Below the pieces are notes generated by a model. That model worked only from the letters and a program-made list of their open reading frames with translations. It made no database searches and had not been told where the DNA came from. A program made the translations under genes and the position numbers. Source: Sphingomonas flavalba (lineage in GTDB: Bacteria > Pseudomonadota > Alphaproteobacteria > Sphingomonadales > Sphingomonadaceae). From it: a stretch of DNA of 64,000 bases. Where the stretch lies: contig NZ_SPHY01000009.1 of NCBI RefSeq assembly GCF_004796535.1, positions 62,001 through 126,000 of the forward strand, read 5' to 3'. Shown piece after piece: positions 8,877-18,135 of this stretch; position 1 is the first letter of the stretch, and the number at the start of each line of letters is the position of its first letter.

Positions 8877-9629
8877 ATGGAAGAAGCGCCCAGCGATCTG
8901 CCTGCCAAGCCCGCAGAACCTCCAAAGCAGATACACGACACGATTGCCCACGACCTCGGTGTGGCGATCGTCAGTGGCGCATACGCCCCCGGCGACATGC
9001 TTGCTGGGGAAGCCAAGTTCAGCTCGGAACTCAAGGTCTCACGCGGAGCATACCGCGAAGCCATCCGCATTCTCGCCGCCAAAGGGCTGGTGCAGAGCCG
9101 GACCAAGAGCGGCACGCGCGTGCGTGAGCGCCGTCATTGGAGCATCCTTGATCTCGATGTCCTCGCCTGGATGTTCGAGACCGAGCCCAGCGAGACCTTC
9201 ATCCGGGATATCTTCGAATTGAGGCTGATGGTCGAGCCGATGGCGGCGGCGCTTGCCGCAACCCGGCGCACCAGCCGCGAACTGGGCCGCATGGGCCATG
9301 CCCTCGAAGAGATGGAGCGGTTCGGCCTATTGAGCGAGCAGGGGCGCGCCGCCGACCAGGCGTTCCATAACCTCGTATTGGAATCGACACGCAACGAGGC
9401 GGTGATGTCGCTTTCCAGCACTATTTCGGCAGCGGTGGGCTGGACAACGCTGTTCGCGCGGCGTGAGCGTGCCGCGGTCAGAGACCCGATGCCTGACCAT
9501 TACCGGCTGTTCGACGCTCTGGCGCAGAGCGATCCGCACCAGGCTCGAACCTGCATGATCGCCCTGATCGACCACGCGTTGCACGACGCGGGTGTCACCT
9601 CCGCGCTGGACCCGGCGTTGTCCGCCTAG
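8877..9629 (+). CDS. GntR-family transcriptional regulator, FadR subfamily (FCD domain)
   Basis: A 250-residue regulator. An N-terminal winged helix (residues about 20-90; EAKFSSELKVSRGAYREAIR is the recognition region) is followed by an all-helical FCD ligand domain. His residues likely to bind metal are in QAFHNLVLE, PDHYRLFDAL and LIDHALHD. FadR-type regulators sense small organic acids. Its divergent position and the two shared operators indicate control of the acid-sugar operon 8691-3124 and probably of itself. Derepression by a sugar acid or keto-deoxy acid is inferred. Confidence 0.9.
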   Translation: MEEAPSDLPAKPAEPPKQIHDTIAHDLGVAIVSGAYAPGDMLAGEAKFSSELKVSRGAYREAIRILAAKGLVQSRTKSGTRVRERRHWSILDLDVLAWMFETEPSETFIRDIFELRLMVEPMAAALAATRRTSRELGRMGHALEEMERFGLLSEQGRAADQAFHNLVLESTRNEAVMSLSSTISAAVGWTTLFARRERAAVRDPMPDHYRLFDALAQSDPHQARTCMIALIDHALHDAGVTSALDPALSA

Positions 9630-9654
9630 AATTTGTCGCAGTCCGGCAGGCTAC

Positions 9655-11289
9655 CTACTCCGTCGCCCCGGCCCCCAGCGTCGGCCATTTTACGCCCAGT
9701 TGCTCCAGATACGAACCATAGCGTTGCGGGTCATAGTATCGCTTGGCCAGTTCTGGCCTGTACCGCGCCATAAACTCCGCGTTCAGCCAGGTCGCCGGTG
9801 CATCGTCCTTGGTCAGGACGGGCACATACTGCTGGTTCTTGGTCTGCACGTCGCGAAAATAGGCTTTGGCGTCGGCCAGCAGGCGCGGCCTGGTCAGCAA
9901 GTCGACGATCGTCATCGCCATCACCTTGGCGCCCGCCTGCACGCCCTTGTGCGCAATCGGTGTCGCCATGGCGATCGCATTGGCCCAGTTGTGCCCGGGC
10001 AGGCCGGGGATGTTGGAAGGATAGCGGATCGTGATGGTCGGCACCGTCCAGCTGACATCGCCGATGTCGTCCGACCCGCCCGATTTCAGTGCCTCGGGCG
10101 CGGGCGGCGGGCCAAGCGCTGCCAGCTTGGTTTCCAGGCCGTCCGTCACCGTCGCTTTTATGTTCGCCTGCACCGCTTTGGCGAACGCCTGGTCGTCGGC
10201 ATCCCACCTGGGCAGTCCAATCGCGCCGATATTGACCTGCGCCGCTTCCGCCATCGGGCGGTTGAAGTGCTGGATCGCAGCGGAGCCGAGCAGCCGGCGG
10301 CTGACGGTGGTGCTGGTCATCTTCGCGGCGCCGTCGGCGATATCGTCGGCGGTCTTCAGCATGTCGGCGATCGCCGCGAAACTCTGCTCGCGCAGGTAGA
10401 ACCAGATCTTCGCTTCGGAGGGCACGACGTTCGGCTGGTCGCCGCCGTCGCTGATAATATAGTGTGAGCGTTGCTCGGGGCGCAGATGCTCCCGCCGCAT
10501 CTCCCAGCCCGTCGCCATCGCGACCACGCCGTCCAGCGCCGATTTCCCGCGCCAGGGCGCGCCGGCGGAATGCGCGCTCTCGCCCTTGAACATATATTCG
10601 ACGCTGACCACGCCCGTGCCACTGGGCTGGCCCCAACTGGTTGAAAGCTGGCTTGAGACATGGCTGAACAGCGCCGCGTCGACATCCTTGAACACGCCGG
10701 CGCGGACCATATGGGCCTTGCCGCCCAGCAACTCCTCGGCGACGCCCGGCCAGATCACCAACGTCCCCGGCGTCCGTGTGCGGACCATCCAGTCCTTCAC
10801 CGCCAGCGCGGCGACGATGTTCACCGCCTGGCCGCTGTTGTGCCCCTCGCCATGGCCGGGCGCGCCGTCGACCATCGGCTGGCGCCACGGGATGCCCGGC
10901 GTCTGGCTGGCCTTGGGAATGCCGTCGATATCGCTGCCGACCGCGATGACCGGGCCGCCGGTGCCGTTGGTCCACCGCGCCACCCAGCCGGTCGGCAGGC
11001 CGGCGACGTTGCGGTCGATGGCGAAGCCTTCCTTTTCGAGAAGCGCGGTCAGGTAGCGCTCGGTCTCCCGCTCCTGAAAACCAAGCTCGGCATAGCTGAA
11101 CAACTGGTCGTTGATCACCTGCGCCACCTTCGCCCGCGCTTCGACGCCGCGGACGACATCGGCCTTGGCCCCGGCCGGTACCGCCTGCGCGACCAACGGC
11201 GCCGGCAACGCCACGACACCCGCCACCAGGGCAGCGCGCAGCGCCAGCCCCCCGACCACGCTAGCCCATGTGCGCCGATCGCTCCGCAT
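9655..11289 (-). CDS. Secreted M20-family amidohydrolase (AbgB-like)
   Basis: A 544-residue metallohydrolase with an N-terminal signal sequence (hydrophobic run ending near PAPLVAQA). It resembles AbgB/p-aminobenzoyl-glutamate hydrolase-type M20 peptidases: VGSDIDGIPKASQ and DGAPGHGEGHNSG supply metal ligands, VAEELLGGKAHM holds the catalytic Glu region, and a dimerisation lid (GESAHSAGAPWRG) follows. The likely reaction is hydrolysis of an N-acyl amino acid or aminoacyl amide in the periplasm. It stands alone, converging on the GntR gene with 25 bases between. The substrate is unknown; the length of about 540 residues is longer than cytosolic M20 enzymes because of the leader and a C-terminal extension. 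Confidence 0.83.
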   Translation of the reverse strand: MRSDRRTWASVVGGLALRAALVAGVVALPAPLVAQAVPAGAKADVVRGVEARAKVAQVINDQLFSYAELGFQERETERYLTALLEKEGFAIDRNVAGLPTGWVARWTNGTGGPVIAVGSDIDGIPKASQTPGIPWRQPMVDGAPGHGEGHNSGQAVNIVAALAVKDWMVRTRTPGTLVIWPGVAEELLGGKAHMVRAGVFKDVDAALFSHVSSQLSTSWGQPSGTGVVSVEYMFKGESAHSAGAPWRGKSALDGVVAMATGWEMRREHLRPEQRSHYIISDGGDQPNVVPSEAKIWFYLREQSFAAIADMLKTADDIADGAAKMTSTTVSRRLLGSAAIQHFNRPMAEAAQVNIGAIGLPRWDADDQAFAKAVQANIKATVTDGLETKLAALGPPPAPEALKSGGSDDIGDVSWTVPTITIRYPSNIPGLPGHNWANAIAMATPIAHKGVQAGAKVMAMTIVDLLTRPRLLADAKAYFRDVQTKNQQYVPVLTKDDAPATWLNAEFMARYRPELAKRYYDPQRYGSYLEQLGVKWPTLGAGATE

Positions 11290-11488
11290 AGTCCGTAATC
11301 CTCCCCGTCAACCGAGTAGCCGATGTCACGGCCTCGCCGGCGGAAGAGAACACCAGCCGGCCGAAACCGGCGGCGCCCGCCCCCGTCGGTTCGACTTATA
11401 GCCGCACTTTGGCCGTTGCGAAGGCATACCGGCCGACAATGCCGAACTCCAAATCGTTCCGCCCAATCATCGCAAGGGAGGAATGGAT

Positions 11489-12412
11489 ATGGCTGCGCGA
11501 CCGGCAACGGCGCTATACCAGAGCATGGCCCAGCCCGCACTGATCGCCGGCCTCGAGCTGGGCGGCACCAAATGCATCGCCATTCTTGGCAGCGGGCCTG
11601 ACATCGTTCACGCCAGCGAGACGCTACCGACAACGGACCCGGAAACCACGCTCTCCGGGTTGGAGGCGATACTCGACGGCTGGACGTTCGATGCGCTCGG
11701 CGTCACCGCCTTCGGGCCGCTCGAGCTTAACCCGGACCATGCCGCCTTCGGCTCCATTCGCGCGACACCGAAACCGGGCTGGACTGGCACCGACATCGCC
11801 AGCCGGCTCGCCGCGCGCTACCGCAAACCCTTGGCGATCCAGACAGACGTCGTCGGCGCCGCGCTGGCCGAAGCGCGCTGGGGCGCTGCACGCGGGCTGG
11901 CGAATCATTGCTACATTACGATCGGCACCGGCGTCGGTGTCGGGCTGATTGCCGGAGGCCGCCCGGTGCAAGGCGTGGCGCATGGCGAGGCCGGGCACAT
12001 GCGCGTCGCCCGCGCTGGTGGCGACGAGTTCCTCGGCAACTGCCCGTTCCACGGCGATTGCGTCGAAGGGCTGATCGCCGGGCCGGCGCTGGCCAGGCGC
12101 TTCGGCCGGCCGGGGCGCGAAATCGCCGACGACGCGCCCGAATGGGCCCTGTTCGTCCACGATCTTACCGGGTTGCTGCACAACCTGGTGCTGACAGCCG
12201 CACCGGAGCGGATCGCGATCGGCGGCGGCGTTATGGCGACGCGGGAGCAACTGTTCCCCCGATTGCGCAACGCCCTTGCCGACAGCATCGGCGGCTATGG
12301 CATTCTGGCCGATTATGCCGCGCAGCTCGACCGGCGCCTCGGCCCACCGGGGCTTGGCACGCTGGCCGGGCCGATGGGGGCAATCGCGATGGGGCTGGAC
12401 GCGCTCGGGTAG
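11489..12412 (+). CDS. ROK-family sugar kinase (fructokinase type)
   Basis: About 307 residues. The ATP-binding motif LELGGTKCIAILG is near the N-terminus. The ROK zinc motif appears as GNCPFHGDCVEGL (a CxxHxxC type of site), preceded by HGEAGHMRV with the catalytic region. ROK fructokinases phosphorylate fructose at C6 or C1 with ATP in the cytosol. Start choice: a strong AAGGGAGG (11474-11481) is only 1-2 bases before the ATG at 11483 but about 8 bases before the ATG at 11489, so I take 11489. The adjoining genes do not reveal the sugar. Confidence 0.86.
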   Translation: MAARPATALYQSMAQPALIAGLELGGTKCIAILGSGPDIVHASETLPTTDPETTLSGLEAILDGWTFDALGVTAFGPLELNPDHAAFGSIRATPKPGWTGTDIASRLAARYRKPLAIQTDVVGAALAEARWGAARGLANHCYITIGTGVGVGLIAGGRPVQGVAHGEAGHMRVARAGGDEFLGNCPFHGDCVEGLIAGPALARRFGRPGREIADDAPEWALFVHDLTGLLHNLVLTAAPERIAIGGGVMATREQLFPRLRNALADSIGGYGILADYAAQLDRRLGPPGLGTLAGPMGAIAMGLDALG

Positions 12413-12466
12413 TGACCTGCGCGCGCGCCTGCCCTACGGCATGGCCCGGGCGACCGGGGGAGGACC

Positions 12467-13240
12467 ATGACGGTAGCGGACAAGGCGCAGATCGCGGGGA
12501 TCATCATCCAGACCAGCGCGCTGATCTGGGCGATATGGCAGTTCCGCCTCGAAAGTACGCGGCGGCGCCTGGCGCAGGAAGCGGAAAACCTGCTGCGGCG
12601 GGACAATGAGGCAAAGGCGCTCAGCGCCCAGCGGATCGAGATCTACCAGCGGCTGGAGATCGAATCGAACCGCGTGTTCGAGTTCGAGGCGCGCCACCCC
12701 CAGTTGGTGCCGATGATGAAGCGGCGGCTGGCGCCGGTCTACAGCCTCGACGAACTGAACGTCCAGAACGAGTATGGCGACCGCATGGATGCGCGGCAGA
12801 TCGCGATGATCGCACGCAAATATTACGAGATGAACTGCAACCTGTTCGAAATCGCGGCGCGGCTGCGCAAGCTCGACCTGATCGACGCCGACGTGTTCGG
12901 CAGCTGGGTCGCCTGGTATTTCGATACCGGCACCGAATGGGGCTTCCGCGCGCTGTGGGCCGACCTGCGCGACAACTATACCGCCGATCTACGGGGCATC
13001 TTCGACCCGCTCTGCGTCGCGCTGATCGCCGCATGGGACGTCCCCCACGCCGAAGGCCGACTGAGTCCGGTCCGCGCCGACAGCAGCCTCCCGGACGTAA
13101 CAGAGGAGGAGGTGGAACGCCGCCGCGGCGCGTTCTACGAACAGATCGGTACGCTGCTCGCCTGCCCTGTGATTTCGGGGTGGATCCGGAAAGTCGACGA
13201 ATCCCAGCTACCGCAGCCTCATCCCATGGCGTATTGCTGA
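12467..13240 (+). CDS. Unknown protein with one N-terminal membrane segment
   Basis: 257 residues. Residues about 8-26 form a hydrophobic helix (IAGIIIQTSALIWAIWQF), followed by a charged, probably coiled-coil segment to about residue 65 and then a helical domain rich in Arg, Asp and aromatic residues. I recognise no catalytic motif. The arrangement (one membrane helix, then a cytoplasmic helical domain) resembles small DUF4760-like proteins, but I am not sure. It is 3 bases upstream of a GNAT gene and 54 bases after the ROK kinase, so it may be in one transcript with them. Confidence 0.7.
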   Translation: MTVADKAQIAGIIIQTSALIWAIWQFRLESTRRRLAQEAENLLRRDNEAKALSAQRIEIYQRLEIESNRVFEFEARHPQLVPMMKRRLAPVYSLDELNVQNEYGDRMDARQIAMIARKYYEMNCNLFEIAARLRKLDLIDADVFGSWVAWYFDTGTEWGFRALWADLRDNYTADLRGIFDPLCVALIAAWDVPHAEGRLSPVRADSSLPDVTEEEVERRRGAFYEQIGTLLACPVISGWIRKVDESQLPQPHPMAYC

Positions 13241-13243
13241 ACC

Positions 13244-13732
13244 ATGACAGACTATCGCTGGGCGCATGCCGGGGAACTGCCGGCAATCGCATCCTTCTTC
13301 GCGCGCATCGTCGCCCTCGACGATTCCTATGTCAGCCATGGCGAAGTGCAGACCGGGCTCAGCGTCGACGGGCGCACATGGGTCGCCGATCTCGACGCCC
13401 GTATGGCGGAGGACATGACCGCCCTTGGACCGGAACGCTCGGTAGCGGTGGCGATGGATGGAGACAGGCTGCTCGGCGCCACGATCGTGCTGTGGGAAGT
13501 GACGCCGCGGGTATCCTTCATGGTGGTGGAGGACATGGCGATCGATCCGGCGACCCGCTCCGGCGGCGTCGGAGCCGGCCTGCTCGCCTTCGTCGAGGCG
13601 GAAGGGGCCGAGCGCGGCATGCAATGGGCCTTCCTGGAAAGCGGCCTGCATAACGACGGCGCGCACCGGTTCTTCGAACGCCACGGCTTCCACGTGATGT
13701 CCAAGGTGTTTTCAAAGAAACTGCCCGGGTAA
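13244..13732 (+). CDS. GNAT-family N-acetyltransferase
   Basis: 162 residues with the GNAT fold. The acetyl-CoA binding loop is in the motif A region, IDPATRSGGVGAGLLAFVEA. The C-terminal HNDGAHRFFERHGFHVMSKVF matches the terminal strand and helix of the family. It transfers acetyl groups from acetyl-CoA to an amine; the acceptor cannot be deduced. Start ATG follows 3 bases after the previous stop, which suggests coupling. Confidence 0.86.
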   Translation: MTDYRWAHAGELPAIASFFARIVALDDSYVSHGEVQTGLSVDGRTWVADLDARMAEDMTALGPERSVAVAMDGDRLLGATIVLWEVTPRVSFMVVEDMAIDPATRSGGVGAGLLAFVEAEGAERGMQWAFLESGLHNDGAHRFFERHGFHVMSKVFSKKLPG

Positions 13733-13806
13733 ATCGACATACGAAAACGGTCCTCGGCCGCTCGAATTCATGATAGCATCCGCCCTACGCTATCGGGGGA
13801 AAGCGT

Positions 13807-15576
13807 ATGCGGCGGTTGTGGAAGGTCTGTGCGATCGGCGGCGCCGGAGTGGTTCTCGCCAGCTTCTCATCGGGGCCGCGCCTGTCGCCCGCCAGCCTGG
13901 CCGCGCTTGATCCCAGCCGGCTGGCAGCCGCTGCTTGCGGCTCGAAAGACGCCGGCGCCACCCTTGCCCGCGCACTCCTGGCGGCTGCCGCCGTCGCCGC
14001 GCCGGCAAGCGCCGCCCGACCGATGCCGCTCTACCCCGACCTTATGGTCTCGCCGTTCCGGGTGACGACGGACAGCCCCGACGCGCAGCGCTATTTCAGC
14101 CAGGGCCTGCTGCTCACCTACGGCTTCAACCACGCCGGCGCGGTCCGCTCGTTCCGCGAAGCCCAGCGGCTCGACCCCGCTTGCGCGTTGTGCTGGTGGG
14201 GTGAGGCGCTGGCGCTCGGCCCCAACATCAACGCGCCGATGGACGATCGCGACCACGGCGCCGCGCTGGCGGCACTCGGCCGGGCGCTGGCGCTGCGCGA
14301 CCGCGCAAGCCCGCGCGAACAGGCGTTGATCGACGCCATGGCCGGCCGCTATTCACCTGCCGCCGATGCCGACCGGGCGGCGCTCGACGTCGCCTATGCC
14401 GACGCGATGCTGGCGGTGGCGCGGCAATATCCGGACGACAACGACATCGCCGTGCTCGCCGCCGAGGCGGCGATGGACACCACCCCTTGGAACTACTGGG
14501 AAGCGGACCGGCGCACGCCGATCGGCCGCAGCGGCGAAGCGATACGGCTGGTCGAAGCCGTGCTGGCCCGCGACCCCACCCACCCGCAGGCCGCCCATCT
14601 CTACATCCACCTGCTCGAAGCGAGCGACCCGGCGCGAGCCGAAGCGGCGGCCGACCGGCTGGCGACGCCGGTTGCACCAAGCGCCGGCCATCTGGTCCAC
14701 ATGCCCGGCCATATCTACGCCCGGCGCGGCCGCCACGCGGACTCGATCCGGGTGAACATCGCCGCCGTCCGCGCCGACGAAGCCTTCATCCGGGCGACCG
14801 ACGACCAGAGCCTCGTCCGCTACGGCTATTACCCCCATAATATCCACTTCATCGTCACATCCGCCCAGATGGCCGGCGACATGGCGACCGCGATCGGCGA
14901 GGCGCGCCGCCTGCGTAGGGTGCTTGATCCGGCAACCTCCGCCCGGATAGCGTGGATCCAGGCGATCGACGCCGCGCCCTATCTGGCGGCGGCGCAATTC
15001 GCCGCGCCCAAGGCGATCCTCGCCATGCCGGCACCCGACCGGCGGCTGCCCTATGCGGCGGCGATGCGCCACTATGCCCGTGCCGTCGCGCACGCCCGGT
15101 TGCGCGACGGCCGGGGCGTTGCCGGTGAACTGGCGGCGATGGCCGAACTGGCGCAGGCGGACGGCGTCGCTGCGATGGTCGAGCAGGGCGTTCCCGTCCC
15201 CGACCTGCTGGCGCTAGCGGCGGCGGTAGTGCGGGGCCGCCTTGCCGGGGCGCAGGGCCGGCACGGTGAAGCGGCGAACGAATATCGGCGGGCGATCGCC
15301 ATCGAGGCCGGCCTGCCCTATCAGGAACCGTCGCTCTGGTATTATCCGGTCAGCCAGTCGCTCGGTGCCGCACTGTTCCACGACGGCCGCCATGCGGAGG
15401 CGGCGGCGGCCTTCCGCACAGCGCTGATCCAGGCGCCGAACAACGGCTGGGCGCTCTACGGCCTGATGCGAAGCGAAGCGGCACAGGGCCACGCGGCAGA
15501 AGCGGCGGCGGCGCGGCAGGCGCTCGACCGGGCGTGGCTCGGCGACCGGCGCTGGCTACGCATGGATCGCTTGTAA
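13807..15576 (+). CDS. Exported tetratricopeptide-repeat protein
   Basis: 589 residues. A long Ala-rich hydrophobic leader (to about residue 65) precedes the mature part, which has TPR-like helices: FSQGLLLTYGFNHAGAVRSF, AEAAAAFRTALIQAPNNGWA and related repeats near both ends. CALCWWGEALALGPNINAPMD is a conserved segment in this family of large bacterial TPR proteins of unknown function. A GGGGGAAAG ribosome site lies 3-5 bases before the ATG. It probably acts as a scaffold in the periplasm or outer envelope. No enzyme motif is visible. Confidence 0.8.
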   Translation: MRRLWKVCAIGGAGVVLASFSSGPRLSPASLAALDPSRLAAAACGSKDAGATLARALLAAAAVAAPASAARPMPLYPDLMVSPFRVTTDSPDAQRYFSQGLLLTYGFNHAGAVRSFREAQRLDPACALCWWGEALALGPNINAPMDDRDHGAALAALGRALALRDRASPREQALIDAMAGRYSPAADADRAALDVAYADAMLAVARQYPDDNDIAVLAAEAAMDTTPWNYWEADRRTPIGRSGEAIRLVEAVLARDPTHPQAAHLYIHLLEASDPARAEAAADRLATPVAPSAGHLVHMPGHIYARRGRHADSIRVNIAAVRADEAFIRATDDQSLVRYGYYPHNIHFIVTSAQMAGDMATAIGEARRLRRVLDPATSARIAWIQAIDAAPYLAAAQFAAPKAILAMPAPDRRLPYAAAMRHYARAVAHARLRDGRGVAGELAAMAELAQADGVAAMVEQGVPVPDLLALAAAVVRGRLAGAQGRHGEAANEYRRAIAIEAGLPYQEPSLWYYPVSQSLGAALFHDGRHAEAAAAFRTALIQAPNNGWALYGLMRSEAAQGHAAEAAAARQALDRAWLGDRRWLRMDRL

Positions 15577-15710
15577 CCCCACCGTGCGGCGAGAATGACC
15601 TTATTGGTTTTTGACGATTTATCGCCGGGATCGGCGCGGCGATCCTGCTCGTGCGGGGGCTCCGTAGCGTAGCACGCCCCGCCGGTGTCTCAACCGACGA
15701 GGAGAGCGCC

Positions 15711-15752
15711 TTGCGAACCAGCAAACTTGCAACCGGCCGGGCACCGGCATGA
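15711..15752 (+). CDS. Possible 13-codon leader peptide
   Basis: A TTG codon at 15711 follows a strong GAGGAG at 15699-15704 and opens a 13-codon frame (MRTSKLATGRAPA). It ends in TGA at 15750-15752, overlapping the ATG of the next gene at 15749 as ATGA. The downstream gene has no ribosome site of its own, so translation through this leader could load it. The peptide may be only a device for coupling. Inference from sequence only. Confidence 0.4.
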   Translation: MRTSKLATGRAPA

Positions 15753-16501
15753 CGACGGTCATCGACGCCGCCTATGACGGCGGGCCGGGTAAAAATGCGG
15801 TTTTCGGCTTGCTGACCACCCAAAGCGATATGGTGAGCGAGCAGGAGGTCCGCACCTTCATGCCGGAAAGCGACATCGCGCTGTGCGCCAGCCGGTTCGC
15901 CACCGGCACCCGCGGAACGATGAAGACGCTGCGCGCTATCGAGGCGGCAATCCCGGCTGCGCTGCGCCTGCTGCTGCCAGACGACCCGATCGACGTGATC
16001 AATTTCAGCTGCACCTCCGCCTCAGCCGTCATCGGTATCGATCGGGTCGAGGCGGCGATCGCCGGCGTGCGGCCGAACTGCAGGCAGACCAACCCCGTCA
16101 CCGCCGGCATCGCCGCCATGCGCCACCTCGACATGCGGCGGATTGGCCTGCTGACGCCCTATCTACCTGACATTCACCAACAAATGGAGGCATGCTTCGC
16201 CCGGCATGGCATCGAAACGATGGCAGGCGCAACGTTCGTCACGGAGACCGAAGCGCAGGTCCGCGCACTCAGCCCGGACCGGATACGCACGGCGGCGATG
16301 ACGCTCGGCGCGGCGGCAGTCGACGGCCTGTTCATCTCCTGCACGTCGCTGCGCTGCTCCGGCATCATTGCGGCGATTGAGCGGGAAACCGGCAAGCCAG
16401 TAGTGACCAGCAATCAGGCCGCAGCCTGGCATATGCGCCGCCTGGCCGGGATCACCGCGCCGGTGCCGGGCTTTGGCCGGCTGCTGGCGACGGAGGGCTA
16501 A
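15749..16501 (+). CDS. Maleate isomerase / arylmalonate decarboxylase-like protein (Asp/Glu racemase superfamily)
   Basis: 250 residues. Both catalytic cysteines of the superfamily are present: INFSCTSASAVIG and LFISCTSLRC. VVTSNQAAAWHMRRLAG is the C-terminal signature of the maleate-isomerase/EutA branch. These enzymes isomerise, racemise or decarboxylate small dicarboxylates without a cofactor. EutA-like members occur beside M24 'EutD/DoeA' genes in ectoine-degradation loci, and an M24 homologue lies at 22.9 kb here. No ribosome site precedes the ATG (see the leader at 15711). Its stop overlaps the convergent MFS gene's stop. Substrate uncertain. Confidence 0.82.
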   Translation: MTTVIDAAYDGGPGKNAVFGLLTTQSDMVSEQEVRTFMPESDIALCASRFATGTRGTMKTLRAIEAAIPAALRLLLPDDPIDVINFSCTSASAVIGIDRVEAAIAGVRPNCRQTNPVTAGIAAMRHLDMRRIGLLTPYLPDIHQQMEACFARHGIETMAGATFVTETEAQVRALSPDRIRTAAMTLGAAAVDGLFISCTSLRCSGIIAAIERETGKPVVTSNQAAAWHMRRLAGITAPVPGFGRLLATEG

Positions 16502-17670
16502 GCCCGCGCTGCTTCCGCCGAGCGGATCAGCAACTGGTAGAGCAGCATAGAGACGAGGGTGATCGCGAAGCCGGCGCTGATCACCGCCGCCATGCCGGAC
16601 CCGCCGAGCAGGAACGACGCGGTCATCGGCGCCAGGCCGAACCCAGCCTTGACCGCCAGCATATGAACGATCGGCAGCCGCCCGCTGTCGTCCACCTCCG
16701 ACACCGCGCCGAAGCCGTAGAAGACCGTCGCGGTGGAAAATTGCAGCAGGAAGGTACCGACCAGGAAAACCGACATGCTGCTGGTCAGGCCGATGGCGGC
16801 GATACCCACCAGCCCGAGGGCGAACAGGATGCCGGCGATCGTCTTGCGCCGCGTCTGGCCGCCGCCAATCATCGTCAGCAGTGCGCCGACGCAGCCGCCG
16901 GCCAGGCCGACGTCGAAGACCAGCACGGTCGCGTCGGCGGGCAGGCCGGCCGCCCTGGCGGCGCCGGGAATGCTGACCCACAATATCATGAAGCCGGCAG
17001 CGAACAGGAAGTTGGCGGCGGCGGTGTAGCCGAACAGTGCGGGGGGCAGCGAGTGGCGCGGCGCGGCGCCGGCAGTCGCCGCGTCCGGCAGCACCACCAC
17101 CCGGTCGAGCAGCATGGCGGAGGCGAGACCGACAAACTGCAGGGCGAACATGCAGCGATAGATGATGCTGAGCCCCCCGGCGCCGCCTTCGCCGAGCGAG
17201 GCGACCAGCGCACCGAACAGCATCTGCGCCAAAGTGAGCAGGGCGAAGCAGCGGTCGGGGAAGCGCGCGTGCGACAACGCCGCCAGGCCAAGCGCCATCG
17301 CGATGCCGCCGGCCGTGCCCGAAAGCAGGCGCAGGACGAGCAGCAGCCCGGCCGCGTCGAGCGTCAGCGACCCGGCGTTGGCAAGCAGCGCGACCCCAAC
17401 CGCGATGAGTGCCCATTTGCGCGGCTCTGCGCGGACGAAACGGAACAGGGCCAGCGCGGCGCCGATGAACATGCCGGCCGGGTCGGCAGAGCCGATCAGG
17501 CCGGTCCACAACTCCGGCACGCCATTGTGACGCAGCGCCGCCACGACGAGCGGCACGACGAGGAAACCGGCCGATCCGGCCAGTGCGACCAGCAACCCGG
17601 CGGTGACCGGCAAACCGTCCCGAAGCTTTTCCCAACTCGTCTGCTTCGCTGGTCGCTCGCTATCCGTCAT
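16498..17670 (-). CDS. Major facilitator superfamily transporter
   Basis: 390 residues with about 12 hydrophobic segments and no close similarity to the ACS-type transporter at 7.4 kb. Loops such as GSADPAGMFIGAALALFRFV and LLSGTAGGIAMALGLAALSH are MFS-like; YRCMFALQFVGLASAM lies midway. It is last in the minus-strand unit LysR-RidA-MFS and tail-to-tail with the isomerase gene (stop codons overlap by 3 bases). It probably takes up or exports an intermediate of the same pathway. Direction and substrate are unknown. Confidence 0.8.
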   Translation of the reverse strand: MTDSERPAKQTSWEKLRDGLPVTAGLLVALAGSAGFLVVPLVVAALRHNGVPELWTGLIGSADPAGMFIGAALALFRFVRAEPRKWALIAVGVALLANAGSLTLDAAGLLLVLRLLSGTAGGIAMALGLAALSHARFPDRCFALLTLAQMLFGALVASLGEGGAGGLSIIYRCMFALQFVGLASAMLLDRVVVLPDAATAGAAPRHSLPPALFGYTAAANFLFAAGFMILWVSIPGAARAAGLPADATVLVFDVGLAGGCVGALLTMIGGGQTRRKTIAGILFALGLVGIAAIGLTSSMSVFLVGTFLLQFSTATVFYGFGAVSEVDDSGRLPIVHMLAVKAGFGLAPMTASFLLGGSGMAAVISAGFAITLVSMLLYQLLIRSAEAARA

Positions 17671-17699
17671 ACCGGATTCCTGGTCCTTTCCCTGCCCGG

Positions 17700-18092
17700 T
17701 CAGGGCAGCAGCGCGATCGCCTCGATCTCAATAAGCAGACCGGGCAAGGCGAGGCCGCTAACCCCGACCAGCGTCTGCGGCGGGTGGGCGGCGCCCCCGG
17801 TCACCTCGTCGATCGCGTTGGTGATCAGCTGGAACTCCCCGGGGAAGCGGGTGAAGATCGTCCGCTTGATGATATGGTCCCAGCTGACGCCGGCGACCTG
17901 CATCGCCGTTTCCAGGTTGCGCATCGCTGCGACGGTCTGGGCGTGCAGGTCGTCCTCGCCGATCAGGTCGAAATTGGGGTCGAGCGCCGTCTGCCCGGCG
18001 AACATGACCAGCTTCGTACCCGATGCGATGGCGATGTGCGAAAAGCCGGGCGCGGGGTGGAGCGATGGGGGGTCGATCAGTTCTCTGGTCAT
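17700..18092 (-). CDS. RidA-family enamine/imine deaminase
   Basis: About 130 residues, the usual RidA length. Family features include the N-terminal SHIAIASGTKLVMFAGQT strand, the middle segment MRNLETAMQVAGVSWDHIIK and the C-terminal LPGLLIEIEAIALL. RidA proteins hydrolyse reactive enamines and imines made by PLP enzymes, fitting the class V aminotransferase at 24.1 kb. The usual catalytic Arg (as in ...vaRlP) is not evident, since the end reads SGLALPGLLIE, so activity may differ. The start is set at the ATG at 18092, 9 bases after AGGAGG; the longer frame is discarded. Confidence 0.8.
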   Translation of the reverse strand: MTRELIDPPSLHPAPGFSHIAIASGTKLVMFAGQTALDPNFDLIGEDDLHAQTVAAMRNLETAMQVAGVSWDHIIKRTIFTRFPGEFQLITNAIDEVTGGAAHPPQTLVGVSGLALPGLLIEIEAIALLP

Positions 18093-18135
18093 CGTGACGG
18101 GCCTCCTCATGGCGAAAAGCCCGAGGCTATGGCAA

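Noticed and set aside
9629-9654. Possible terminator between convergent GntR and M20 genes
   Set aside because: Only 25 bases with no stable stem or T-tract.
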